NCBI RefSeq assembly: GCF_900120405.1
Contig: NZ_LT635492.1
Location: forward strand, 776,093-840,092
Origin: Urinicoccus massiliensis
GTDB taxonomy: Bacteria > Bacillota > Clostridia > Tissierellales > Peptoniphilaceae
Reading direction: 5' to 3'
DNA: 64,000 nt
Below the pieces are notes generated by a model. That model worked only from the letters and a program-made list of their open reading frames with translations. It had not been told where the DNA came from and did no database searches. Shown here one piece after another: positions 34,653 through 44,107 of the stretch. The position numbers and the translations under genes were made by a program. How positions within the stretch are numbered: position 1 is the first letter of the stretch; every line of letters starts with the position of its first letter.

Positions 34653-35996
34653 TTAGTTGCCTTTTACCATTTTTGAAAGAGCTTTTCCTTGCATTATTAA
34701 TCCAACTATAATCATCAATAAATCAACTGCCGGCTCTGCCCACCAAACTGCACTACTACCGAAAATTTTAGGAAGTATTAACATAGCTGGAACAAATAAA
34801 ATAAGTTGTCTTAGCATTACAATCTTTCCTGCCTTTTTGCCATCACCAATAGCTTGGAAAAATGTTATGGTCATAACCATTACTCCGTATAAAATAAATA
34901 CTGAGTAAAATAATCTAAGATTATTCAATCCTTGTGATATTATTTCTTCACTTACATTAAATCCTGATAGAATTTCTCTTGTAAATATTTGTACAGGTAT
35001 CCAAAATATTGCAGCAAGAACTAGTCCGCCTATTGAAAATACTTTCATAGTTTCTCTTACCCTATCAAATTTTTTAGCACCAAAATTTGTTCCAACGACC
35101 GGTTGAAGTCCTTGGCTCATTCCCCAAAGTGGAATGAATGAAAAGGCATAAATTCTTAAAGTTGCTGCCATTAATATGCCGTTTGTCTCTCCTCCGTATA
35201 AAAAGGCTTGTTTATATAAAAGTGTCTGTTGAATCATAAAGAAAACTTGCATAATCATTGCAGAAACTCCTACACCAAACATTTCTTTATAAACTTCTTT
35301 ATACTTTCTAATTTTTCCTATTTTTACATTTTCACTTTTATTTTTAAAGTAATATAAAGTTACAATAGCTTGAATAATTTGAGCAACTACGGTTGCAATG
35401 GCAGCCCCTTCTATGGCATATTCTCCCATAGCTTTCATAAGTATTGGATCAAGAATAATATTTATAAAGGCTCCCATTGCCATAATTCCCATGGCTCTTT
35501 TCATAAGACCTTCGCCACGCATAACCATATTAGCTGATTGTGTGAAGTTTACAAAAATAGAGCCTAAAAATATTACCCTTAAGTACCTAACTCCAAGTTC
35601 TTTAATCTCTCCACTTGCACCTACTAAGTCTAGAAAATGTGGAGCTAAAATTATTCCTCCAACTGTAATTATTACGGAAAATAAAATTACAAAATAAATC
35701 AAATTTCCCATAATCTTATCTACGGTTTCTCTATCACCTTTTCCAAGAGATCTAGATAAAATTGATGCACTTCCCACTCCAAGTAAAGTTGATGTACCAC
35801 TGTTAAAAAATGTAAGTGGAAGTGCAACTCCACAAGCGGTCATTGCACTTTGTCCTATAATATTTCCTGCAAAAATTCCATCCATTAGTGGATAAAGACC
35901 TATTACTATCATTCCTATTACAGCAGGTATGGATAATTGAAAAAGTAAATCTATAGGTCTTTTTGTTAATAATTGTTCTTTCATATCTTGTTTCAT
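34653..35996 (-). CDS. MATE family efflux protein
   Basis: A 447-residue membrane protein with about twelve helices in two similar halves and MATE signatures (RPIDLLFQLSIPAVIGMI, ADxxFxG-like LMDGIFAGNIIG, and NFGAKKFDRVRE). MATE pumps export cations, drugs or small metabolites using Na+ or H+. The second ATG is chosen because AAAAAAGGAGG precedes it. As the last intact gene of the cargo it could export the metallophore, but drug export is equally possible. Confidence 0.88.
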   Translation of the reverse strand: MKQDMKEQLLTKRPIDLLFQLSIPAVIGMIVIGLYPLMDGIFAGNIIGQSAMTACGVALPLTFFNSGTSTLLGVGSASILSRSLGKGDRETVDKIMGNLIYFVILFSVIITVGGIILAPHFLDLVGASGEIKELGVRYLRVIFLGSIFVNFTQSANMVMRGEGLMKRAMGIMAMGAFINIILDPILMKAMGEYAIEGAAIATVVAQIIQAIVTLYYFKNKSENVKIGKIRKYKEVYKEMFGVGVSAMIMQVFFMIQQTLLYKQAFLYGGETNGILMAATLRIYAFSFIPLWGMSQGLQPVVGTNFGAKKFDRVRETMKVFSIGGLVLAAIFWIPVQIFTREILSGFNVSEEIISQGLNNLRLFYSVFILYGVMVMTITFFQAIGDGKKAGKIVMLRQLILFVPAMLILPKIFGSSAVWWAEPAVDLLMIIVGLIMQGKALSKMVKGN

Positions 35997-36037
35997 AAAA
36001 TTACCTCCTTTTTTCATCCATATTTTTTAAGCAAATT

Positions 36038-36352
36038 TTAAGTTTGATTGAAGAATTCCCTAATTTTTTCCATATTCCTTTTATCTTTAACACCATGCCA
36101 TTTGACTTTTCCAATCTCTATAAACATAAAATAATCACAACAGCATTCTACTAATTCCGGATCATGTGTAATAATAAAAATAGTTTTCCCGTCCTCTTTA
36201 AGCCTCATCATTTCATTAGAAACTTCTTTCATATTCCTAAAATCCAAACCACTTGTAGGCTCGTCCAAAATCAGAATTGTTCTATCAGAAGCGATAGCAC
36301 TTGCAATTGCAACTCTTTGTTTTTGACCTCCGGATAATGACATTGGATTGAA
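36038..36352 (-). pseudogene. Remnant of a second ECF-type ABC ATPase
   Basis: The frame starts after a TAA with FNPMSLSGGQKQRVAIA, then Walker B ILILDEPTSGLD and switch IITHDPELVE. The Walker A half is missing. The sequence resembles the C-terminal half of ECF-type ATPases but is not identical to the intact double ATPase at 40 kb. Together with the broken TetR gene and the MATE gene it looks like the debris of a second TetR-ECF-MATE cluster. Confidence 0.85.
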
Positions 36353-36484
36353 TTATCTATACTGTATATAGAATAACTTAAAGAAAAGGTGTATTATTTT
36401 TTGTTTCAATTATTTTCATATTAGTCTCAGTTCATTAAGTCATTATATTTTAATATTTAATATTGTTTATAGTTCCACTCTATA

Positions 36485-38221
36485 TTAATTGCTTAGTTTC
36501 CAAGACTCAGCCTTAGATTTTGCATTAATCAAGTCAGAATAAAGTCCATTATTTTTAATCAGTTCTTCATGATTTCCACGTTCTACTATCTCTCCATCTT
36601 TTAAGACTAAAATCTGGTCAGCATTTCTTATTGTCTTTAGTCTATGGGCAATCATTATTACCGTCTTATTTTTTGTTAATGATTCTATTGCTTCTTTAAG
36701 TTTATCTTCATTTTCTGGGTCTATATTTGCAGTTGCTTCATCAAAGATAATTATATCTGCATCTTTTAGCATGGCTCTGGCTATGGAAATTCTTTGTTTT
36801 TCTCCGCCTGATAGACTTGCTCCACCTTCTCCGATGATAGTGTCATATCCTTCTGGTAAAGCTTCTATAAATTCATGGCACCTTGCCTTCTTTGCAGCTT
36901 CTACAACTTCTTCATGGCTTGCATTTTGTTTTCCAAATTTTATATTGTTTTCAATTGTATCTTCAAAGAGATAGACGTCTTGAAATACCATGGAAATTGA
37001 ATTCATAAGATTTTCTATCCTATAGTCCTTAATATTCTTTCCACCTATTAAAATTTCACCAGAATTTACATCCCAAAATCTCGCTATGAGATTACAAAAT
37101 GTTGTCTTACCAGATCCAGATGGTCCAACAATAGCAGTCATGGTATTTTCTTTTATCTCTGCTGAGATATTTTTTAAAATTGGTCTATCATCATAAGAAA
37201 AGCTGACATTTTTAAAGACTATATTGTGATTTTTTATAGGCTCTGTAATACTTCCTTCTCTCATATCAGGCATAGAGTCGATAAAACCTACAGAATCTAT
37301 GGCATTTTCGCAAGCTCTTAGGATTGCCATGTTTGATCCTGCCCCGATTAATCCTTCAAAGATAATAAAGGATGCCATAATCATAAGAATTGTTTCAGCA
37401 AGTGGAAGTTCACCAGATAAATTTAATTTTAATGATACATAGACCATAGCTACTGTTGTTATTCCCATTACAATTCTTTGGATAACTGTGTATGGTGCTA
37501 CAGATTTCTCCAGGTCTAAGAGTATTCTTGATGTGTCTTTTATAGACTTTCTTAAAGCCCTGTTATTTTCTCCACCAAGATTATAGGATTTTATAACCTG
37601 CATTCCTTGTAAAGTTGCTAATACTTCTTTTGTAAGCCTTGTTTGTGTTTCTGTCATTTTATCTGCATTAGCTGATGATTTTTTCTCCATCATTGATGTA
37701 ACTATAAAGAATATTATTACACCTACTACTGCAACAAGCCCTACCTTTACATTAAATATTAAAGTTCCAAGGACAAAGACTAAAGTATTTAAAACCCCAC
37801 CAAGTACAAGAACCAAAAGCATAGGCACCCACATTTCTGCTTGGGAAAGTGAAGATGTGGAAATAGTAGTTAATCTTCCTAGTGAAAAGCTTGAAAAGAA
37901 ACCCATAGGAACTCTTTTTATCTTTTCTCCTATTTCTATCCTCTTATGGGCTGCCATAAAATATCCTGCATGAGTCTGTGCCATCTGTGAAATTTTTAGT
38001 GTCATAATTTTGCCAACAAGAGATATGACTAATATGCCGAGACATATAAAGATTCCCTTATAGTCTAAAGTTTTAGAGAATATATTTACTAGCATATAGT
38101 AAATTGCACCAAACTCAAGGGCATTAAATACTGCGTGCAAAAATCCAGCGAGAATGGATTTCTTAATATTTACCTGTTCTTCTTTTGAAAAATTCCATAT
38201 CTTTTTAAACACATTAAGCAT
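36485..38221 (-). CDS. ABC transporter, fused membrane and ATPase domains (YbtQ-like)
   Basis: A 578-residue half-transporter. Six membrane helices (about 20-300) precede an ATPase domain with Walker A GPSGSGKTTFCNL, signature LSGGEKQRISIARAML, Walker B IIIFDEATANIDPE and MIAHRLKTI. It overlaps its partner gene by 8 bp and should form a heterodimer. Pairs of this type beside siderophore NRPS genes (YbtP/YbtQ) import the metal-siderophore complex although they have the exporter fold. Export is the alternative. The start with AAGGGGTG before it is preferred over two closely preceding ATGs. Confidence 0.9.
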   Translation of the reverse strand: MLNVFKKIWNFSKEEQVNIKKSILAGFLHAVFNALEFGAIYYMLVNIFSKTLDYKGIFICLGILVISLVGKIMTLKISQMAQTHAGYFMAAHKRIEIGEKIKRVPMGFFSSFSLGRLTTISTSSLSQAEMWVPMLLVLVLGGVLNTLVFVLGTLIFNVKVGLVAVVGVIIFFIVTSMMEKKSSANADKMTETQTRLTKEVLATLQGMQVIKSYNLGGENNRALRKSIKDTSRILLDLEKSVAPYTVIQRIVMGITTVAMVYVSLKLNLSGELPLAETILMIMASFIIFEGLIGAGSNMAILRACENAIDSVGFIDSMPDMREGSITEPIKNHNIVFKNVSFSYDDRPILKNISAEIKENTMTAIVGPSGSGKTTFCNLIARFWDVNSGEILIGGKNIKDYRIENLMNSISMVFQDVYLFEDTIENNIKFGKQNASHEEVVEAAKKARCHEFIEALPEGYDTIIGEGGASLSGGEKQRISIARAMLKDADIIIFDEATANIDPENEDKLKEAIESLTKNKTVIMIAHRLKTIRNADQILVLKDGEIVERGNHEELIKNNGLYSDLINAKSKAESWKLSN

Positions 38222-39935
38222 TTTCATCACCCCTTAAATTTGCAGCATACATTTCCTTATAAAGCTCTGATGACTTTAATAAGCCCTCATGAGTTCCATA
38301 GGAGTTTAATTTACCATCTTTAATAACAAATATCCTATCTGCATCAACAATTGTCTTTAGCCTATGAGCGATTATGATTAAAGTTTTACCCTTAACTAGA
38401 TTTGCCAAGGCGTTTTGTATGAGAGCTTCATTTTCAGGATCTATATAAGAAGTTGCTTCATCTAAAATTACGATTGGTGCATTCTTTAGCATGGCACGAG
38501 CAATAGATATTCTTTGTCTTTCTCCTCCAGATAGATGACCTCCACCTTCACCAACTCTCGTATCATAACCATTAGATAGATTCATAATAAAATCATGGCA
38601 GGCAGATTTTTTACATACATCTATAATTTCTTCGTCAGAGGCATTCTTATTTCCAAGCCTAATATTTTCCTTTATAGTCATATCAAAGAGGAAATTGTCT
38701 TGGGATACAAAAGAAATAAGTGAAGACAAGTTTTCGAGCGACACATCTTTTGTTTCTACTCCGCCAATTTTAATAGATCCCTTATCTACATTCCAAAATC
38801 CAGCAATAAGTTTTGCTATTGTGGACTTGCCTGACCCAGAAGGACCAACGAGGGCTGAAACAGAAGATTCTTTTATTACCATAGAAAGATTATCAATGAC
38901 TTTCTTTTCTCCATCGTAAGAAAAGTCTACGTCTTGAAGTTCTATATTATAGGATTGTATTTTTTCTCCCTTGTCAATATTTTCTAACTCTCTTGAATCT
39001 AAAACCTTTCCTATTTCAGAAGTTATAGTTGATATTCTTGACATATCATCCATATAGTTCATGATTTTTAAAATGCTAGAAACTGTAGCAAAGGATAAGA
39101 CGATTAAGGTAATTAAATTTCCTAAATCAATACTTCCATTTATATAAAATAAAATCCCAAAAGGTATGATTGTAATAATTCCCATAGGAGAAAGTAATCT
39201 ACCTATGGCAACCCTATTCATAGATTCACCCATCCAGTTATAATAAAAGCTTGCATTATCATAAACTGCATCAGCATATTTTTTATAAGATGATTCGCTT
39301 TGATTAAAAGTCTTGATTACTTCTATCCCATTTATATACTCAACAATGGAATTATTCATATGTTGACCAATGGCAACTGACTTTCCAAACATTTCCTTAT
39401 AATGAGCATTCATAACAGACATCATGGTAGCCATTCCCACCACAAATGGAATTAGTGATAGCAAGGTCAATCGCCAATCTAAGGTAAACATATAAATAAA
39501 TAATAGAACAGGTCCTACTAAATTTGCCGTAAATTCTGGCACTAGGTGGGCAAGTGAAGTTTCCATAGAATCAACTTGCTCAACTATAATATTTTTTAAT
39601 TCTCCAGATGATCTTGATAATACATCTCCCAATGGCATCTTAAAAAGTTTCTTAGAAATATCATTTCTTATTTCTCCTAATGAGTTAAAAGTTGCGGTAT
39701 GGGAAATACTTGTTGATATTCCTGCTGCCACTTCTTTAATAACAAATGTTATTAAAATACTTATGCAAAGTGGAGTGTATAAGCTAATATCCCTTATGCC
39801 ATTAATCAAATTCACAATAATTTTCGCCATAAAAATATAAGAAAAGAGACCAGCCACTACTCCCACTATGGCAAGTAGTACGGATATAAAATATGAGCCT
39901 TTTCTTTTACTTACATACTCTTTTACTAAATTCAT
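38214..39935 (-). CDS. ABC transporter, fused membrane and ATPase domains (YbtP-like)
   Basis: A 573-residue half-transporter with six N-terminal helices and an ATPase domain: Walker A GPSGSGKSTIAKL, signature LSGGERQRISIARAML, Walker B IVILDEATSYIDPE, IIAHRLKTI. AAGGAGG lies at good spacing before the ATG and the ECF ATPase gene ends 12 bp upstream. It pairs with the following gene. Both ATP sites appear complete, so the pair should be active. Its place in a siderophore cluster suggests uptake of the loaded metallophore. Confidence 0.9.
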   Translation of the reverse strand: MNLVKEYVSKRKGSYFISVLLAIVGVVAGLFSYIFMAKIIVNLINGIRDISLYTPLCISILITFVIKEVAAGISTSISHTATFNSLGEIRNDISKKLFKMPLGDVLSRSSGELKNIIVEQVDSMETSLAHLVPEFTANLVGPVLLFIYMFTLDWRLTLLSLIPFVVGMATMMSVMNAHYKEMFGKSVAIGQHMNNSIVEYINGIEVIKTFNQSESSYKKYADAVYDNASFYYNWMGESMNRVAIGRLLSPMGIITIIPFGILFYINGSIDLGNLITLIVLSFATVSSILKIMNYMDDMSRISTITSEIGKVLDSRELENIDKGEKIQSYNIELQDVDFSYDGEKKVIDNLSMVIKESSVSALVGPSGSGKSTIAKLIAGFWNVDKGSIKIGGVETKDVSLENLSSLISFVSQDNFLFDMTIKENIRLGNKNASDEEIIDVCKKSACHDFIMNLSNGYDTRVGEGGGHLSGGERQRISIARAMLKNAPIVILDEATSYIDPENEALIQNALANLVKGKTLIIIAHRLKTIVDADRIFVIKDGKLNSYGTHEGLLKSSELYKEMYAANLRGDENA

Positions 39936-39947
39936 AAAATCCCCTCC

Positions 39948-41396
39948 TTAAATTAAAAATCCATCTTTAATAAATTTCAAAATATCTTTTTCATGTCCCT
40001 GAACATATACTTTCTTATATCCATCTTCTTCAAGCATTAACACAGAATTACAAACTTTAAAAATAAGTTCTATATCATGAGTTATTATGGCAAAAGGATA
40101 TATTTTTGAATATCTTTTTATTATTTCAGAAATATCATTCATTCTCTTGTAATCTAAACCTGACGTGGGTTCATCAAGAATTATTAGTTTTCTACCACTT
40201 AAACAAGCAGTTAATAGAGCAAGTCTTTGTTTTTGTCCACCAGATAGATTTTGTGGATGGTCGTACCTATTTTCCCAAAGGTCAATATGTTTTAATTCGT
40301 TTCTAAGTCTATTTAAATATCCAACGTCATTAATTCTATCTTTTTGTAAAAGCTCATTTTCCACCGTATCAAAAAATATTTGGTATTCTACATCTTGCAT
40401 CATATAATAAGAGTTTCTTAATCTTTCTTTTTTATTTCTCCCAAAGCTTGTCTTGCCTTTAAAGTTTAATAAACCAGCTAAAGATCTTGCAAGAGTCGTT
40501 TTACCTACTCCATTTTTACCTATAATCGCCATTATCTCATTTTCATATAAGCTTATATTTAAATTTTTTATTAATTCTTTTTTACCAATAGAAATACCAA
40601 CTCCTCTTATATCCTCAACTACATTTTTGCAATTATCAATATTTTCAGATAGCAAAAAATTATAATTCGTTGTTCTTAAAGAGTAATTTTTACAATCCTC
40701 TTCTGTTAATTCACCTTTTTTAAAAACTTTTTCGATTTTACCATCTTTCATATACAAAAAATGATCATATAAATCATTTAAGTAGAACAATCTATGCTCA
40801 GATATTATTATCGTTTTTCCTAATGATTTTAATTTTTTAAGAATATTCTTAAGTTCGACTATTCCCCTATAGTCTAAATTTGATGATGGTTCATCAAAGA
40901 AAATTATTTTAGTATCATAAACAAGAGTAGATGAGATAGCAACTTTTTGCTTTTGTCCACCTGATAAAGAATTGATATTTCTATATTTTAAATTTTCAAT
41001 TCCCATCACACTCAAAGAGTCATCAACTCTTTTCTTTAATTCTGAAAGCTCCATTCCTAAATTTTCTCCAACAAAGGCAAGCTCATCCTCAACAATATTT
41101 GCGAAAAACTGATCTGTTGGATTTTGAAAAACATTTCCTATATATTTTGCCAATTCTCCATTGTTATATTGCGAAATATCTTTTCCTAAAATAGATACTT
41201 GTCCATATAATTGTCCTTGATAATGATTCGGAATTAAACCATTTAATATTCTTGTTAGGGTAGTTTTTCCACAACCAGATAAACCACTTATAACAACAAG
41301 TTCCCCTTCTTTAATATTTAGCTCTATATCTTTTAAAATTACCTTATCATTTCCGTCATAAGAGAATTTTTTAATATCTGCTTCTATTACATTCAT
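39948..41396 (-). CDS. ECF transporter ATPase, two fused ATP-binding halves
   Basis: The 482-residue protein contains two ABC domains. Half one has SGLSGCGKTTLTRIL, SLSGGQKQKVAI and IIFFDEPSSNLD; half two has IGKNGVGKTTLARSL, NLSGGQKQRLALL and LIILDEPTSGLD. It replaces the usual EcfA/EcfA' pair. The ATG at 41396 shares ATGA with the EcfT stop and has GGAGG before it, so it is preferred over a start upstream. It powers the S and T proteins encoded just before it. The substrate is not known. Confidence 0.92.
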   Translation of the reverse strand: MNVIEADIKKFSYDGNDKVILKDIELNIKEGELVVISGLSGCGKTTLTRILNGLIPNHYQGQLYGQVSILGKDISQYNNGELAKYIGNVFQNPTDQFFANIVEDELAFVGENLGMELSELKKRVDDSLSVMGIENLKYRNINSLSGGQKQKVAISSTLVYDTKIIFFDEPSSNLDYRGIVELKNILKKLKSLGKTIIISEHRLFYLNDLYDHFLYMKDGKIEKVFKKGELTEEDCKNYSLRTTNYNFLLSENIDNCKNVVEDIRGVGISIGKKELIKNLNISLYENEIMAIIGKNGVGKTTLARSLAGLLNFKGKTSFGRNKKERLRNSYYMMQDVEYQIFFDTVENELLQKDRINDVGYLNRLRNELKHIDLWENRYDHPQNLSGGQKQRLALLTACLSGRKLIILDEPTSGLDYKRMNDISEIIKRYSKIYPFAIITHDIELIFKVCNSVLMLEEDGYKKVYVQGHEKDILKFIKDGFLI

Positions 41397-42073
41397 ATTG
41401 ACCTCCACAATAAGAAAATAGCTAAAAGTAAGAATAGGATATCAAAAAATTTAAAAGTTATTTTATGATAATTAGTCCTTTCCCCTCTATATTCTGCTCC
41501 TTTAGATATAATAGATGAAGTCAAAGTTTCACTCACTTGCAAACATTTATAGATAAGAGGGATAAAGTAAAGTTCAAAAGACCTAATAGGATGGAGGGGA
41601 CTTAATCTTAGTCCCCTTACCTTCATGCCATTCTTTATTTCTTTAATCCTTAACCCCATCTCTGATATAAACTTCATTCCTATAACTATGCTTAGAGCAA
41701 ACACATTTGGAATGTGTAAAAACTTAAGTGAACTCATCATTTTAAGCGGTGATGTATTCACAAGAATACCGCCAATAATAAATATCGGAAAGAGTTTTAA
41801 TACGATTTCTACAAGACCTAAAATTGCATTTCCACCTATTCCTAAATCTATAATGGTTAATGTTCTGCCAACAATTAACAAGATAAGAAATGTTGCTAGT
41901 TGTTTAATAAATTGTTTTAAGGAAAAAGTTAAAGTTAGAAACATTGATATTCCTATCATAATATAGTAGCCAATATCATCTGTTATAAATAATATAATCG
42001 AAAACGCTAAAATTAAAACAAATAAGATTATAGGATTTACAAAACAGTTGTCATCTCTCCTTATTTTTTCCAT
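41393..42073 (-). CDS. ECF transporter transmembrane coupling protein (EcfT)
   Basis: This 226-residue protein has about five membrane helices and the coupling motif GMKVRGLRLSPLH near residue 150, plus a second ARG-like site (KGAEYRGERT). EcfT transmits ATPase movement to the S component. Start and stop codons overlap both neighbours (TAATG and ATGA), which shows tight translational coupling. Confidence 0.88.
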   Translation of the reverse strand: MEKIRRDDNCFVNPIILFVLILAFSIILFITDDIGYYIMIGISMFLTLTFSLKQFIKQLATFLILLIVGRTLTIIDLGIGGNAILGLVEIVLKLFPIFIIGGILVNTSPLKMMSSLKFLHIPNVFALSIVIGMKFISEMGLRIKEIKNGMKVRGLRLSPLHPIRSFELYFIPLIYKCLQVSETLTSSIISKGAEYRGERTNYHKITFKFFDILFLLLAIFLLWRSI

Positions 42074-42651
42074 TACAATATTCCTGATTTTTTACTCTTT
42101 TTAAAAAACTTATTATTTATATATAATCCAAATCTTCCTGCTATTAATACCAAGACGATATTAATGCCTATTGAGATTAGCATTGCCTTTGGTGTAAAAA
42201 AGGCATCCATAAAGGCAGCCTGTTCTTTAGTAAATACGCTAAAAACTTCAACAATTTTTTCTGGTCCAAGTAGTCTTACAAATGTCATTGCATGCATTGA
42301 AATAACAAACATTCCAGCAGATACTGCTAAGGCAACTCTATTATCATTTTTATAGTTACCTATAATTAATTCTGCTACAATAGCTGCGATGGCATTTACT
42401 ATAAGCATTGGCCAATATCCACTTAATGCATAAAATACACCCAGCAACATGAAAAATATAAAAGCTATTCCTCTTTTTTGTAATTTTTTAGCCATAATTA
42501 TAAATGGTGGAGCTACTACAAAGGAAGAAAATCCTGCCGCTATATATAAGGATAAAGTTCCTAACATTCCTGTGGCTGTTGATACAGCCATGTTTAATAT
42601 AAACGCCACTACTGTAAAAATTGTAACTTGTACGATATCTTTTAATTTCAT
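42073..42651 (-). CDS. ECF transporter S component, MptD-like
   Basis: A 192-residue, six-helix protein of the MptD (Trep_Strep) family of putative substrate-binding subunits. The start MKLKDIVQV has TTGGAGG at good spacing. These S components are commonly found with EcfT, a double ATPase and a TetR regulator; their substrates are not established. Linkage to an NRPS metallophore cluster suggests that it handles the metallophore or a precursor, which is inference only. Confidence 0.8.
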   Translation of the reverse strand: MKLKDIVQVTIFTVVAFILNMAVSTATGMLGTLSLYIAAGFSSFVVAPPFIIMAKKLQKRGIAFIFFMLLGVFYALSGYWPMLIVNAIAAIVAELIIGNYKNDNRVALAVSAGMFVISMHAMTFVRLLGPEKIVEVFSVFTKEQAAFMDAFFTPKAMLISIGINIVLVLIAGRFGLYINNKFFKKSKKSGIL

Positions 42652-42702
42652 ATAAACCTCCAATTTAAGATATATTTTTTCTTTCTGAGTAAACCCTAAG
42701 AT

Positions 42703-43275
42703 TTACTTAGCATTATTATCTAAGATAATTCCTATCATTTTTTTTAATGCAAGTTTGTTCTTCACAAAACTTTCTCTTGCATTTAGAACTTCACAACCTA
42801 GAATAAATGTGTTAATCAAATCAGTAATTAATTCGATAGCTTCACTTAATTCACCTCTTACATCTTCATCAAATAACATTAGAATACTATCAGATGATGA
42901 TTTTTTTAGTTTCTTATATAGGTCTTTTAACTTATCGTCATGATTTAATTCCTGCAAAAACATTGCATAAATTGAAACATAGTCACTCTGATATAGCATT
43001 TTTTCTAAAATAATCTCAGATAAAACTTCGCTAAAATCCTGACTTGTTTTATTCATCTTATCATAGATTATCTTCTCTCTGTATTTATTTCCTTCTAACA
43101 TAATGTCGTATAAAATTTCATAGGTAGAACCATAATGATGATACAAACCACCTCTAGAAAGCCCAGTAGCTTCCATAATGTCATTCATAACTGTATTTCT
43201 AAACCCTTTTTTTAAAAATACAGCTATTGATGCTTTTTTTATTTGATCCAATCTATCTTTAACATTCATTCGCAC
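42703..43275 (-). CDS. TetR/AcrR family regulator
   Basis: A 190-residue protein with an N-terminal helix-turn-helix (FRNTVMNDIMEATGLSRGGLYHHYGS) and a helical ligand-binding domain. A GTG start (GTGCGAATG) or the ATG two codons later may be used; the GGAGG upstream is unusually far away from both. It is the first gene of the transporter group and has its own promoter with an overlapping imperfect palindrome, which suggests autoregulation and control of the ECF and ABC genes. The effector might be the metallophore. Confidence 0.88.
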   Translation of the reverse strand: MRMNVKDRLDQIKKASIAVFLKKGFRNTVMNDIMEATGLSRGGLYHHYGSTYEILYDIMLEGNKYREKIIYDKMNKTSQDFSEVLSEIILEKMLYQSDYVSIYAMFLQELNHDDKLKDLYKKLKKSSSDSILMLFDEDVRGELSEAIELITDLINTFILGCEVLNARESFVKNKLALKKMIGIILDNNAK

Positions 43276-43298
43276 TCTAGAAATACTACCGCCTCCTT

Positions 43299-43353
43299 AA
43301 AGACATCTGTGTCGGTATCTTTGAATATTATACCATATTTTTATGATAATCAA
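43299..43353 (-). promoter_or_regulatory. Promoter and probable TetR operator of the transporter group
   Basis: On the minus strand TTGATT, a 15-bp spacer and TATAAT (with TATGG just before it, an extended -10) are followed at 43299-43322 by an imperfect 24-bp palindrome with arms AAAGATA and TGTCTTT. The palindrome covers the expected start of transcription. The -35 abuts the 3' end of the hydrolase gene. Confidence 0.6.
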
Positions 43354-43354
43354 C

Positions 43355-44107
43355 TCATTTAATTCTACTCTTTATCATCTCAATTATTATTTCTGGATGC
43401 TTACTTAAAGCTTCTGAATGCCCCATATCTTTTATTTCTTCTACTTCTAATTCTTTTTTTATTAACTTTTCTAAATAATTTAAAGAATCTTTTGCGTATA
43501 TTTCTCTACTTCCAAAAGAAACAGATATGTCTTTCGTAGCTAATTTGTCAGAATTTTTATTTGTTATATCATAACTATATGCAGCTTTAAAGGCACTGTA
43601 TAAAGTTTCATTGCTTATAGACTTAAATAACATTGGTTTTAATACTTCAATGTCGTTTTCATCATATCCCATGTTATCCCTGATTTCTTTTTGAAGATGA
43701 TTATTTTCTAATAATCCAATAAATTGTTTTGACATTATATTTGAAAATAATTCAATATTTTCTCCCATATTTATATATTGACCACCATCTAGGATTACTT
43801 TTTTTATGTTAACTTCTCCACACAATATCGTTTCAAGAACAATACTGGCTCCTAAAGATATACCATATGCTAGTTCAATATTATCAACTCTTAAATCTTT
43901 AATTTCCTTTATTATCCTTGCAGCAACTTGTTCTACAGATTTAATTGGTTCTTCATTGATATTACTATGACCTGGTAAAACAGGTAATAGAATGCAATAA
44001 CTTGATTTTAAAGATTCTATTATTTCCCTAAAACAATTTTCCCAATAGAAGCCAGCACCATGAACTAGCATAATTTTAGGATTGTTTAAATCACCCGCTA
44101 TCTTCAT
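43355..44107 (-). CDS. Alpha/beta hydrolase of the metallophore operon
   Basis: A 250-residue alpha/beta-hydrolase-fold protein: oxyanion region MLVHGAGFYWE, nucleophile elbow GISLGAS (Ser in GxSxG) and a C-terminal MGHSEALSKHPE that offers the catalytic histidine. It starts directly at the end of the reductase gene. It could release or edit NRPS intermediates, or hydrolyse the metallophore inside the cell to free metal, as esterases do in other siderophore systems. The choice cannot be made from sequence. Confidence 0.8.
   Translation of the reverse strand: MKIAGDLNNPKIMLVHGAGFYWENCFREIIESLKSSYCILLPVLPGHSNINEEPIKSVEQVAARIIKEIKDLRVDNIELAYGISLGASIVLETILCGEVNIKKVILDGGQYINMGENIELFSNIMSKQFIGLLENNHLQKEIRDNMGYDENDIEVLKPMLFKSISNETLYSAFKAAYSYDITNKNSDKLATKDISVSFGSREIYAKDSLNYLEKLIKKELEVEEIKDMGHSEALSKHPEIIIEMIKSRIK

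Noticed and set aside
36038-36352. Functional ABC ATPase gene
   Set aside because: The Walker A half is absent and a stop codon lies directly upstream, so it cannot bind ATP.
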